The notes below the pieces were generated by a model. The model was not told where the DNA came from, searched no databases, and was given only the letters and a program-made list of their open reading frames with translations. A stretch of 64,000 nucleotides of DNA. It comes from Diploptera punctata. Taxonomy: Eukaryota > Arthropoda > Insecta > Blattodea > Blaberidae. A program made the translations under genes and the position numbers. The stretch's first letter is position 1. Every line of letters starts with the position of its first letter. The stretch lies in NCBI GenBank assembly GCA_030220185.1, contig JASPKZ010004205.1, positions 140,001 to 204,000 on the forward strand, read 5' to 3'. Positions 21,501 through 31,669 of the stretch are shown one piece after another.

Positions 21501-22478
21501 TCTCGTACCTGCAGCACGAAAAGATACGTTTTCGGAAAAAGAAAAAGTTATCTATTCAGTCCCCTCTACAAGCACTAGAAGTTTGTAATGAAAATTTCTG
21601 AACAGCCTTCTTATTTTTAAAGCGAAATGTATCCTTGATTATCAAAAGAAGTAAGTCAGATAATTAGGAAAAGATACATAATTTTTAATGTGAGTTAAGG
21701 TGAAAGAATATCTACAGAGCATTTGACTCTTTATTAGCAGCTGTTGGATTAATCTTACGTTGTAAGGTACGTATCATTGTCCACAAAGTCAGTTTAAAAT
21801 TTTTGTTTTCTTCTTGGGTCGTAAGTTACAGACTCCATGTTGTTGATCCAGTTAATTTCGAAAGAAGGATCTATTAAATTTCGTTTGTTCTCTCTAGCTT
21901 GTTGTTTTGCTCTAGAAGTGTCCTGGTTTCCGATAAGACGTAACGTAAGGATGTAGTAACAAGTTTGTCGGTGATTTCAACGCTTGAGTAAAAGTGTAAC
22001 CCACGCCCTCGTGTTTATGGTGCTAAAGACTACATAAACAACCTTTGTTTCTGACTCGGCACTCAATTTAAAACACTGTAAAAGACAAATTGTATTGTAT
22101 TTTGTTTACTGCTGACGATAAGGTTTGACATTGTACTTCTTGCGGAAAGGCACGTACGTCTGACTGGACACAAAGTTAAGATAATATCTCCTATAGCATT
22201 ACATTGTAACCCATAGTGGATAGTTTTCTAACATGGGGACGGATACAAATTCTGACAGTATTATATATTTATTAATTTTATAACGGTTTATCGTTTTAAA
22301 CCGATAATATAATAATGTTTTCTTTCAACACCCTTCGCATAAATGTTGCTCCTGTATGATAATGGAGACATTTACTTTCGAAAACTTTTTGGACGCCTGA
22401 AAGATATATTTTCAAACATAAATATATAGTAGAAAGATACGTGTAAGCATTGCATGTGATTATAAGTAAATAACTCAT

Positions 22479-22480
<2 letters not shown>
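21501..22480. other. Gap, nothing recognised
   Basis: No supported feature. 21990-22200 is slightly GC-richer but has no repeat partner in the window. Confidence 0.45.

Positions 22481-22565
<85 letters not shown>
22481..22565. repeat. (GA)n followed by (GACA)n
   Basis: About 33 GA dinucleotides run straight into five GACA units. ORFs in this stretch on the minus strand are poly-Ser-Leu artefacts. Confidence 0.97.
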
Positions 22566-22567
<2 letters not shown>

Positions 22568-22664
22568 GAACATACGGATGGGTAGATAGGAACATAGATA
22601 AGACATATATACAGACCACAGACAGATAATAGAATAATGGTTAGATGAATAGAAAAATACATCA

Positions 22665-22875
22665 TCATCATCATCCATGCAAGTATTAGATCATGTGGCC
22701 TGTTATTGTCTCAAAAAGGAATTTTCCATTCAGCGGTTTTTTCACAAAAAAAACGCGGCTAATTAATAATATTATGAAACCGTATTTAATACAAAAGAAC
22801 ACAAGATTACGGCTTTATAAGGTTCTTGCAAGACCAGTATTAAGATATGGCATGAAGCATAGGCATTACGAATAA
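22665..22875 (-). mobile_element. LINE-E insertion with 5' inversion
   Basis: 22665-22745 on the minus strand is the LINE 3' end ('gaatggaaaattccttttt', then 'cttgcatggatgatgatg'), matching 46247-46318. 22738-22875 on the plus strand is the internal part of the same family (INNIMKPYLIQKNTRLRLY, VLARPVLRYG), matching 45830-45945. The opposed halves abut directly, as left by twin priming. Confidence 0.8.
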
Positions 22876-22939
22876 AGATATATATCGATAATAAAGCAGT
22901 AACGAGCGACTGACAAATATAGAAAAAGGTACATGGAAG

Positions 22940-23320
22940 CGTGTGTGTATAATTATATATATAAGGATATTAAGCTAGAAAGATAGGTCGATATGTAGAC
23001 AGGCTGATACGATGGTAGATAGGTAGATAAAATTACAGACAAGTAGAGAGCAGAGATAAATGGATAGATGGACGCAATAGATAGATTAGGTACAGACAAA
23101 ATATGTAAATAAATAGACAAACGGAAATACATGATTATTAACAAATATAGATAAATGCAGAAAAAAATAGACTTACAGATTAAATATGCCATTAAAATTA
23201 GGAATAAATGATCCTGCTAAAGATAAAGAATTATTCCCTGATATAAATGTTGACTGATATAGATTGACAGACAAATAAACCGATAAATAGATAGATACAT
23301 GGGTATCTTAATATAAGTAA
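22940..23320. repeat. Degenerate GATA/GACA-rich tract
   Basis: Purine-rich sequence with many 'gata', 'gaca' and 'agat' words, e.g. 'gatggtagataggtagataa'. Together with 22550-22650 it looks like an old tetranucleotide array broken by point changes and by a LINE insertion. Confidence 0.6.
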
Positions 23321-23533
23321 AACTATATTAAGCATATTTTGTCTATTGCATCTTTTACAAAAAAAAGTGAATTGTTTACAATCTGTAAATGCCTTTATGA
23401 AACTTTTGTAAACTCATATAATCCTAAGAGTTGAATTTTACAGAATCTTGAAATTTAATTTCATCATATTATTTCAATCAGGTCCTCTTTGGATATGTAA
23501 TTAAAACAATATAAATCCGTACTTTGTAACTAT

Positions 23534-23585
23534 ATGCTGGTTGAGTGGAAGAGAAGATTTTATGGCCAAAATAAATAAAACAATT
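23534..23585 (+). mobile_element. LINE-J 3' tail, very short
   Basis: 'ctggttgagtggaagagaag', then 'tggccaaaataaataaaac'. The same tail ends the LINE at 43092-44430. A 5'-truncated insertion of about 50 bp. Confidence 0.7.
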
Positions 23586-23614
23586 TAACAGAAATAGTTG
23601 ATGAATTTTAAGTC

Positions 23615-24010
23615 AACCGCTGTGATCTCGGGAAAACATAGTTGCTTCGTCGTTGTCGTTCGGAAGAAGTATCCTGGGGATAATTTATTTTTAGTTTTTT
23701 TTCTTACCTGTAAGATAAATGTTACAAAACTTAAAATCCCAAATGGTCCCTCAACATCGTCTGGACACCACAATCATTATCCATATTCAATTCGCCTTCT
23801 TTTGAATAAATTAATGATTGATTGGTGTCTCATCATAAATGCTCGTGTTATCTCGGGGTTGGCCTTGGTAATTATCTAATCACCCAGCAAGGGAGGTCAT
23901 CCATTTCCTTGTGTACTCAAAAAACTAGTTTCGCGATCCAGAGTTGCAAATCCTCTCTCGACATTTAGTGTCCCTATAGGCCCGATTGGTGTAGGGGATA
24001 CAAAAGTTTC
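23615..24010 (+). mobile_element. SINE-C-like long variant
   Basis: 'accgctgtgatctcggg' head with the B box lost, 'cttacctgtaagataaatg' middle, and the distal part ('ttatctcggggttggcctt', 'caaatcctctctcgac') shared with 4998-5395. Confidence 0.65.
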
Positions 24011-24029
24011 TATAAGTGAGCGGCTAATC

Positions 24030-24060
24030 TAAGGCAGCGAGAGAGTGAGAGAGAGTGAGT

Positions 24061-24095
<35 letters not shown>

Positions 24096-24122
24096 GAGAA
24101 TGATGATGATGATGATGATAAT
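24030..24122. repeat. (GA)n and (TGA)n microsatellites
   Basis: Interrupted GA tract followed by seven TGA units. Confidence 0.95.
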
Positions 24123-24744
24123 GAAATGAGAAGAAACCGACAAGAGTATCTAACAAGAACAAGTATGTCTGGTGCTCAAAATAGTTTGTTCTTGCACCTA
24201 GACAGGATTAAGAAATAGCGTAGACCTTTGATGCGATGGACAGAACTATTGTCTTTGAGATGGAACAGACCAATAGGCCTAAATATTGAAGAACATTATG
24301 ATTCAGACGGAATATAAGTTACAAGTACCTGGGAACACGATTAACTTCCACTCCTGTATTATCTAACTCTTGAAGCAAAAAGTAAAAAGTTTACTTTTTG
24401 TTACAGAGAGCCATCAACATGGAGTTAATTTTACGGATAATTTGCTGAGTAGAGATGATTGGTTTCATGATTGCAGAAATGTTACGTTTTGCAAATGTGT
24501 ACCACCAGAGGCTCCACAATTAAGCTATTAAATGTGTCAGCTGAATGTGCTCTAATTCAGAAAGAAAGATAACTTAATGAAGCGTGAGTCCTCGCTAATT
24601 ATAGTTCAACACGTTAACCTTGTACATTATACACATTCAAACACTTTAGTTCCCCTTTCACACTTTGTTCGAAATTTCAATCCATTGCAGGGTCAAAGAA
24701 AATTAATTATAAGAACAAGTAGAGTTATACATGTCTGATTATCA
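24123..24744. other. Gap with faint LINE trace
   Basis: 24300-24350 could read ISYKYLGTRLTS, the strand exchange motif after the RT palm, in one frame. Too short to call firmly. The rest is unrecognised. Confidence 0.35.
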
Positions 24745-25120
24745 TCATCAACATCATCTTCATGGTAGGCCGTCGGCCTGTTCCGCTCTCAGAATTCATC
24801 TTCCCATCGTCTTCAAGGACGTCCCACATCTCTATAGCCTGAAGGTTGGTACAACAGTGCTTGTTTTGTTAGCCTAGAAGAGTCCATTCTTAAAACATGT
24901 GTTCATGCCATTTTTGTTTATAGTTTTGTATTTTTTCATTTAGATTTTTTTTTTAGTTCTTGCCTAATTGTTTCACTAGGAATGTGGTCTTTTAGAGTAT
25001 ATCCTGCAACGTATCTGAAGAACTTCATCTCTGATGTTTCTAGTAATCTTCTGTCTGATCTATTCATGGCCCAATTCTCTGATTCATATGTCACAATGGG
25101 AACTTTACCATTGTTTCTTT
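24745..25120 (-). mobile_element. LINE-E C-terminal fragment (NRPTAYHED end)
   Basis: The minus strand reads YESENWAMNRSDRRLLET, SEMKFFRYVAGYTLKDH, IPSETIRQEL, HVLRMDSSRLTKQALLYQ, PSGYRDVGRP, RRWEDEF and NRPTAYHEDDVDDD. One stop and one frame change. Ends in a GAT repeat as expected for the 3' end. Confidence 0.88.
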
Positions 25121-25329
25121 TGTTGTTTTTGCTTGTAGTGTGCCGCCGGTAATCAAGAAGAAAAAGGGATTTGGGCTCTTTTTGTTATAGCAGCCAAAAC
25201 AACCAATAAACTAATTAATTCTATTTCTACTTTCCCTTTTAATAGTCCCACACATACTTTGAAATGTATAATTATCCTGGTATTTTTTACAGAATTTCGT
25301 ACAAATGAAGTTATTATGCAACAGATGAA

Positions 25330-25540
25330 TGGTTGAAAAAGATATTTGAATGGAATCAACATATATTTCGCATGACACCAGATAGAATTGTACACATAGC
25401 AAAAGAAAGTTAACAGATGATGGGAGAAGGACACTTGGAAAACCAAAAAAAAAAAAAAAAAAAAAAAGATGAAAGTACTCTCAATTCTCGATGGAACAGG
25501 TCATGGACCTAAAACAAAGAGAAAGATGAAGAAGAAGGGG
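25330..25540 (+). mobile_element. Probable LINE C-terminal scrap
   Basis: Reads LKKIFEWNQHIFRMTPDRIV and DGRRTLGKPKKK interrupted by a stop and a 22-bp poly-A. Order and basic residues fit a LINE C-terminus, but the similarity is modest. Confidence 0.5.
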
Positions 25541-25661
25541 AAGGAACTATTGAAGTTGTTCTCATGAAAATAAATTGAAAAATGATTATAAATTTTCATC
25601 CGATCCAACTTACAAGACTCGGAATATAAATTGATACAGAATTATATAAATATTGAACCCT

Positions 25662-25790
25662 TAGGTTTATGGCCGCGCGGATTTAAACTCCCCATACAAC
25701 CTAATCGTGAGCTAATGCTTTCCAATCATCCCCTGTATAATCTGCTTCCCTCAAATTATGATTAATGTTATTCTCTCACCTCATTCTTGA
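25662..25790 (-). mobile_element. LINE-W 3' end fragment
   Basis: The minus strand shows RMRxEN(N)INHNLREADYTGD and the 'ggccataaacct' 3' end. About 130 bp, 5'-truncated. Confidence 0.8.
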
Positions 25791-25819
25791 CATAATCATC
25801 CATGCATTTCTTTAAAACT

Positions 25820-25905
25820 CATGTTAATGATTACTCCACCAGGCTAAATAAATCTATTCTATTCTATTCTATTCTAAAAATCTATCCTATTCTATTCTAT
25901 TCTAA
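25820..25905 (+). repeat. LINE-like tail running into (TTCTA)n
   Basis: 'ccaccaggctaaataaatct' followed by about 11 TTCTA units with one break. Pentanucleotide tails of this kind mark some CR1-like LINE 3' ends. Confidence 0.65.
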
Positions 25906-26575
25906 GACTGGTTGAAGAAAAAACAACAATGATGAGGAAAATTCTCAATGAATAAAAATTAATTATTATAAAATTATAAAAAATCCAAGCCTACTGCAAT
26001 CTATATGATTACTGTATAAAATTTATTTTAAATACAAAACACACTGGCGTTATTCCCTGGTGAACATTATCCATATTTCATTGTGAAACACGATTCTGCT
26101 ATTTTATATCATTATATTTTACATTCTTTTAATTCGTTTTACATGTACGCTGAAATATTTACTCTAGAGATATTTTAAACCAATTAAATACGTTAATATA
26201 ATTTTAATGCTGTTCCGAGTATTATATTATTTACGTTCAATCCGATGGGGATTTATACACATATATAACAGTTCAACACTAAACAAAATGGTTTGCGAGA
26301 GATTTATACTTCAATGTGTTTAAGTACTATTGGACACATTAATGCTTCAACCAGATAATTCTAGATATTATGTTTACCAAAACTCTAGCAATCCCATAAC
26401 TTACAGAACTTGACAATAGCTTTAGATCACCAGGATGTTTCATTAATAAATTGTTTTACATTTTTGAGAATTACGAAGAAATAAAGCTAATGAAGTTGTT
26501 CTCACGAAATTATTTTTGAGAAAATTACACACCTTCACCGATTCTAACTATTAGACACCGAAAATGACAATGGCA
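25906..26575. other. LINE tail at 25905-25970, then gap
   Basis: 25905-25970 repeats the tail at 19280-19350 ('agactggttgaag', 'gaggaaaattctcaatg'). 25975-26575 shows nothing recognised. Confidence 0.45.
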
Positions 26576-26609
26576 TATATATAATATATATATATATATA
26601 TACATTAAG

Positions 26610-26820
26610 GGGGTGCATTGAGGGTTCCTGTGGGAAAACCAGGCAGAAAGCGTCCGGTTGGTAGACCAAGAATGCGGTAGAAAAATAATTTGATTTGACA
26701 CAAGTGGATTATATACAGGGAATGATTGGATAATATTAGCTCAGGATAGGGATGTGTGGAGAACTTATGCCCACACGGTCATGAACCTACGAATTCAATA
26801 GTGCCAGTGAGTTATATATA
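26610..26820 (+). mobile_element. LINE-W 3' end fragment
   Basis: Reads VGKPGRKRPVGRPRMR then a stop, 'gtggattatatacagggaat', and ends 'ttcaatagtgccagtgagtt'. It sits between two TA microsatellites. Confidence 0.85.
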
Positions 26821-26831
26821 TACATATATAT

Positions 26832-26983
26832 AAGTGATCCCACTTCAGCCCATAGGAATCCCTTGGGGACGCCTTTACCTCCAGAACAAGTATCTGGTAC
26901 TCATTTCCCTTAGAGGCTAAGTTGACCTCAGGGCGATAGTGCCGCCAGAAGATTTGGGCCAGTTTAAAAAAACATGACCCACC

Positions 26984-27027
<44 letters not shown>
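26832..27027 (-). mobile_element. SINE-A, internally deleted, tRNA head replaced by (TA)n
   Basis: SINE-A tail and body are present but lack about 95 bp in the middle ('ccttggggacgcctttacc' joins parts that lie apart in full copies) and the whole tRNA head. The cut edge is a 43-bp TA repeat (26985-27027). Confidence 0.85.
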
Positions 27028-27031
<4 letters not shown>

Positions 27032-27420
27032 TTTTTGCTGTTTACGTATAGTTGATACACAGTGTCATTTTATATATATAATGACATTGTGCATCAACTA
27101 TACGTAAACATCAAAAAGGCATACGATTCAATTAAGAGGATGAGGAAGGTCTACAACTCAATGGTATTAATAAGCTGTTAGTTTAGGCTCATGATGTAAT
27201 AGTAATAGGCGATAGCGAGGAGATACCAAGGGCCACAGACACACACAATTTAGTAACACTACGAAATTTGGACTGCAAGTAAACATCAATAAAATTAAAT
27301 ATATGGACACGCATAGAAATACATTATATAATAAAAATGGACAGTTAATAAACAAATGAAGAAAGTTCTGAAGAAGTTGCTGAATTCAATTTGTAATGGT
27401 AACTTGGACCAAATTGTCTG
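27028..27420 (+). mobile_element. LINE-W reverse transcriptase fragment with inverted 5' edge
   Basis: 27080 onward reads VHQLYVNIKKAYDSIKR, then after a deletion LVQAHDVIVIGDSEE, where the family has AYADDVVIIGD, so the catalytic box is lost (YADD to AHDV). 27028-27069 is an inverted copy of 27080-27121 (39 of 42 bases pair) across a 10-bp TA spacer. Confidence 0.85.
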
Positions 27421-27464
27421 TCCTGTGAAATTCTCAATTGTGTTTTGACTATTTTAGTAATTTA

Positions 27465-27544
27465 TTTATGTATGTATCTATGTATGCATGTATGCATGTA
27501 TGCATGTATGCATGTATGTATGTATGTATGTATTTATATATAGG

Positions 27545-27594
<50 letters not shown>

Positions 27595-27596
27595 CA
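27465..27596. repeat. (TATG)n and (TA)n microsatellites
   Basis: 'tgtatgcatgtatgcatgta' type repeats for about 70 bp, then 'ggccc', then (TA)n. Confidence 0.95.
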
Positions 27597-27694
27597 CACG
27601 CGGACATATTAGGCCTATTGGGTATTTGTGTATTTTATGTGTGAATTTTTGTACGTGGGGATTTATAGTTTCAATGTGCTTTATGAATTGGATA

Positions 27695-28039
27695 CCATGG
27701 TTCCGCGGCGAGAGCGGTTAGATGATAGCCTCTAAGCGCTGGGGTCCTGAGATCGAGTCACGGTCACTCCATGTGAGTTTCGTGGTGGACGAAACGGAGA
27801 TTGGGAAGGTTTTTCTCGAGGTTTCTCCCGTTTTCCCCTGCCACAAGTTTTATTCCACCATTTCTCCATACTCATCTCATCCATTTCGTTACATTACGTT
27901 GATCCGCTCTGTGACGGTGCGTCAGGGATGATCGGCCGGCACCCTTGTAGTTCACAGGTCTCTATAAATATAGGGGCTTCATCTCATCTCACTCCTGACC
28001 CGACCCTGAGTTAGGCACGAGTTGAGGATATCTATTTTA
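27695..28039 (+). mobile_element. SINE-F, 14-bp TSD
   Basis: Element of 345 bp with exact TSD 'ttatgaattggata' at 27681-27694 and 28040-28053. The head 'cgagagcggttagatgatag' and 'gagatcgagtcacgg' could be decayed A and B boxes. The end carries 'gcttcatctcatctcactcc'. No other copy in the window. Confidence 0.8.
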
Positions 28040-28094
28040 TTATGAATTGGATATTAAGATACAATATGAATTTCAAACTAAATTTTGGAATCAC

Positions 28095-28252
28095 TCAATG
28101 AGGTGGGAGAATAACATTAACTATGATTTGAGGGAAGTATATTATACAGGGGATGATTAGAAAACATTGGTTCAGGATAGGGATGTATGGAGAGCTTATG
28201 TCCACGCGGCCATTAACCTACGGGTTCTATAGCGCCAGTGAATTAGTTAGTT
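28095..28252 (+). mobile_element. LINE-W 3' end fragment
   Basis: MRWENNINYDLREVYYTGDD, a stop, RDVWRAYVHAAIN, then 'gggttctatagcgccagtga'. About 155 bp. Confidence 0.87.
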
Positions 28253-28775
28253 TATGTTGGAATCATTCTGTATATCTGTATAAAAAAAATGTAATTTTTA
28301 ATTTGTTAAAAAAAGTTTAAGGTGGGATGGAATTTATGACGTGTACAACTACCGTATAATTAAACTTGTTTTTCTCTAATTTATTAGAACAACAAACCAC
28401 AAATATTTAAAAAGAAACAACTTGTAAGTTAAATACCAAGATATTCCTCAAAGAATTCTAATTAGAGGAATATTCTGGTTGAATTACATACGTATGCTAG
28501 AGGAAATAATAATAAGGTAGTTTATATTTTATAGTCTTGCTTTACGCGTGTTTTAATTGTATCTACTGTGTTCAACTAATGGAGTCATAAATAGAAATTC
28601 AAACAGCAGGAATTCGCTTTAAAATCACGAGCTCAAAATGGTTAGTCCCGTGTTTATGTTACCATTAAATTAACATTAAAACTCATTTCTATCAAATGCA
28701 TTAGTTGTTATCACTAATTCTGACACAGTGGCTACAATGTTTCCTTCTTTTTTTCATTTCAATTAATCAGTTATT
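28253..28775. other. Gap, nothing recognised
   Basis: AT-rich without supported features. Confidence 0.5.
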
Positions 28776-29475
28776 TTGCTTCACACTTTACCTCATTTCA
28801 GTACTTTACGATTTGAAAAAAATCGAAAATGGAAAATGAATAGCATCTTCTGTAATATCACAAAAAATGGAAGCAACATATTTAATCAGATATGCCAAGA
28901 ATATAATTTTAAAATACCCAAAGAAAAATCGAAAATATTGGTATTTTGGGGAAGTGAACATATAAAATCAAAAATCATAATAGACAACAGACCTCTGGAA
29001 CAAGTAACAAATTTAATTATTTGGGTTGTAAATATGAAACCGTCAAGATTTCAAATGATATGTGCAACTATAAATAGAACATTAAAGAACAAAACAAGAA
29101 GATATACTAGATTGCAGTTTTATAAAACATTGGGAGTGAAACCTGGGTAATGGCCAAAAAATTACAAAATAGAATACAAAGCGTAGAAATGAACTTCCTT
29201 AGAAGAATAAAAGGCTGCACAAGAATGGATCGGATAAAGAATGAAGATATAAGAACAGAGTTAAATATATATCCATTGAATGAAAAAATCAAAGAATATA
29301 GAGAAAAATGGTTTAGACATGTAGAAAGAATGAATGCAACAAGATTACAAAAGTAGTATTTAACTATAAGCCAAGAGGTTCAAGGAATGTAGGAAGGCCA
29401 GTGAAAAGATGGACAGAACAACTGAGGCGGAACAGGCAGTTTGCCTAGCCCGTGAGGAAGAAGAAGAAGAAGGAA
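28776..29475 (+). mobile_element. LINE-E RT end and C-terminus, nearly complete
   Basis: Reads NQICQEYNFKIPKEKSKILV, GSEHIKSKIIIDNRPLEQVT, ATINRTLKNKTRRYTRLQFY, KTLGVKPG-stop; then in another frame MAKKLQNRIQSVEMNFLRR, CTRMDRIKNEDIRTELNIYP, REKWFRHVERMNATRL, a stop, and NVGRPVKRWTEQL-like. The 3' end is 'gcggaacaggcagtttgcct' plus (GAA)n. At most three lesions break an otherwise continuous frame of about 210 codons. Confidence 0.92.
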
Positions 29476-30033
29476 GCAACATATGAATAACATGCCAAGA
29501 AAAAAATTATATATTCACGTAAGAAAGGGTATATAATATGAATGTACTGATACCATCAGTACTTATTGGACTATAAGACTAAACAAAAGTAACTAACTCA
29601 TTGGCTCTATTGAACCCGTAGATACATGGCCGCACGGACATAAGCTCTCGATAATCTTTAGTCTGAGCTAATTTTTACAGTCATTCCCTGTATAATCTAT
29701 TTCCCTCAAATCATTGTTAATGTTATTTTTCCACCCCATTCTTGGTCTACCAACTGAGCGTTCTTCCTCTGGTTATCCTATAAGAAGCTTCCATGCCCCT
29801 CTTTCATTCCCCATTCGTGCCACATGTCCTGCCCATCGCAGTCTACGAGACTCAACTGTTCTTATTACATCTGGTTTCCTATAAATACCTTGTAGCTCAC
29901 TGTTATGAAGACTTAACCATCCGCCTGCTTGTTTAACTCTCTTTGGTCTGAACACTTTCCTAAGAACATTATTCTCAAATACTCGTAATATTTACTCCTT
30001 CATTAAAGTAAAAGTCCATGTTTCGCATCTATA

Positions 30034-30352
30034 CAGGGTGTTCCAACAATAAGTGTTTTGATGATGTCAAAAAGAATCCTGCCATGATCGGCCGATATCA
30101 AACATGCAATGAGGCACAGGGTCGACTGTTTGAACATTTATTGTAAAAACATGTCTTTTTCAATAAAATCATACGTGTACAATTGTTTGTAATAAATTCC
30201 GACCCTATTGGGTGAACACCTTTATCTGCGCGTAAACTCATAAACAACGTGTTTGCGTCTATATGTTCCTTCACAAAAAATGATCCTCTCTGCATGGCCT
30301 ATAATCCCTATAATTTTGTCGGTGAGGCCCGTTACACTCTATATAGTAGGGC
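30034..30352. mobile_element. Unknown insertion inside LINE-W
   Basis: Starts 'cagggtgttccaacaataag' and ends 'ctctatatagtagggc'. It splits the LINE between ETWTF and the preceding sequence. The pentamer 'ctata' occurs on both sides (30029-30033 and 30353-30357), a possible TSD. The termini are not clearly inverted, so the class is unknown. Confidence 0.6.
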
Positions 30353-30587
30353 CTATAACAGTGAGATTAACAGTTACATATATTTTTAGTTTAACTTTTT
30401 TTAGAGAAGTTGGGACGACATGAGTCCCTCTAATGCATGATAGCATGCATTTCCAGAATTGAGTCTATGTTTAATTTCTTTGTGCATCCCATTCCTATTT
30501 GTGATTATTGTTCGTAGGTAACATTTGAATTCAGCCATTTCTTCAAAATTTCCCTTATTTGTCATTAACTGTATATATCCATTATAT

Positions 30588-30906
30588 GTCCACCGCTGTG
30601 GTCTCGAGGTAGCGTGCTGCCTTGTCACGTAGCGGGCTCGGGTTCGATTCCCGGTCGGGACAGGCTCCTGGGTGAGGTTTTTTCGGGTTTTTTCCTCACC
30701 TGTAAGACAAATGTCAGGAAGCTTAGGGCCCAACGATCCCCGAAAATCATCCGGCCATCATCATCATCATCATCATTCACCGGTGTGAAAAGCAACGGGA
30801 AGCTACCATACCAATAATTCACTAGTAAAGCTGCAGAGCACAGCATGAAAATGCTATGATTGAAGTGAAAGATCTGCCCTCGGCAGAATTACTATGGATG
30901 GATGGA
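30588..30906 (+). mobile_element. SINE-C, full length, 10-bp TSD
   Basis: tRNA-like head (A-box region 'ctcgaggtagcgtgctg', B box 'gggttcgattcccgg'), 'cctcacctgtaagacaaatg' middle, (ATC)n, and the distal part ending 'gcagaattactatggatgga'. TSD 'tccattatat' at 30578-30587 and 30907-30916, both lying in LINE-W sequence. Confidence 0.95.
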
Positions 30907-31021
30907 TCCATTATATAATGCATTTCTATGTGTGAAGAGTCCCAATTTCTTAGCGTTACTCAATAAAGTGTGCGTGTTGGCCCTTAGTAAATCCACGCTA
31001 ATAATAATACATCATCAGCAT

Positions 31022-31131
31022 AAACCAATCCCGAAAAACCTCATCCAGCAAACTTGTCGCGACTGAGGATCGAACTCGGGGCCGCGCTTGACAAGGCAGC
31101 ACACTACCTGAAGACCATAAGAGTGGACGGT
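31022..31131 (-). mobile_element. SINE-C head fragment
   Basis: The minus strand has 'gtggtcttcaggtagtgtgc' and a B box 'gagttcgatcctcag', ending in the conserved region after the head. Older than the copy at 30588 by the number of changes. Confidence 0.75.
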
Positions 31132-31341
31132 CTGATCTCATAATATAAAATGAAATATATTTTGCAAATACTGATTACACTGGTCGACAAGGTTTTCTTC
31201 ACATGAAATCTGATTAGTGAATCTAGTGCATTTTTTCATACTGAATTCAGATATGTAGTCAGAATTTTTCCATCGGGCACAGTTTTTTTTTGTGACAGCT
31301 ACTTTTTTAAAAATTGATGTAAGCATTCTTTTTGACCTGTC

Positions 31342-31581
31342 ATGGGATGCAACATGTCCTTAAAAATTCACTTTTTGGACTCTCACTTAGACTCCTTTCC
31401 GGAAAATCTTGGGGCTGTCTCTGATGAGTACGGTGAGCGTTTTCATCAGCAAATTTCCACAATGGAAAAGAGGTACCAAGGCAAGTGGAGTTCTAATATG
31501 CTGGCCGACTACTGTCGGACCAAGAAGAGAGATGTCCCAGTTGCAAAATATGCCCGAAAATCACTACCTACCACTTTCTAG
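31342..31581 (+). pseudogene. ORF remnant in element K (FHQQISTMEKRYQGKW type)
   Basis: 79 codons from M, but a stop lies two codons upstream and no longer frame feeds in, so this is the 3' part of a lost coding region. Visible are MSLKIHFLDSHLDSFPENLG, SDEYGERFHQQISTMEKRY and NMLADYCRTKKRDVPVAKY, ending LPTTF-stop. The copy at 34650-34800 has ISTMEKRHQSKWNPNMLADY, so the frame was under selection in an ancestor. I recall multicopy insect proteins with this ending, of unknown function, and think of it as a transposon-encoded protein. Confidence 0.7.
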
Positions 31582-31669
31582 GTAAGTCAGAATGAGTTAG
31601 AGTTAGATGGATTTTATTAAAAATTAGGCCTATAAAAATTATAAAAAATGTAAGTCCGTCCGAGTTTCC

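Larger units (their letters stand above)
29590..31021 (-). mobile_element. LINE-W, longest minus copy, two insertions inside
   Basis: Runs from the 3' signature at 29600 (minus strand) through HVARMGNERGAWKLLIG, FRPKRVKQAGGWLSLHNSEL, NNVLRKVF, then past an insertion into RLNSGNACYHALEGLM, ITNRNGMHKEI, NGYIQLMTNKGNFEEMAEFK and, past a SINE, ANTHTLLSNAKKLGL and VYADDVLLLAW at 30995-31025. YADD is the RT catalytic box. It carries a 319-bp unknown insertion and SINE-C. Confidence 0.88.

Noticed and set aside
22296..22678. Three overlapping minus ORFs rich in Ser-Leu
   Set aside because: They are translations of the (GA)n tract.
31342..31581. Host gene exon
   Set aside because: Not favoured because a second copy lies inside the same TIRs at 34460-35005; kept as a transposon remnant, with the alternative noted.
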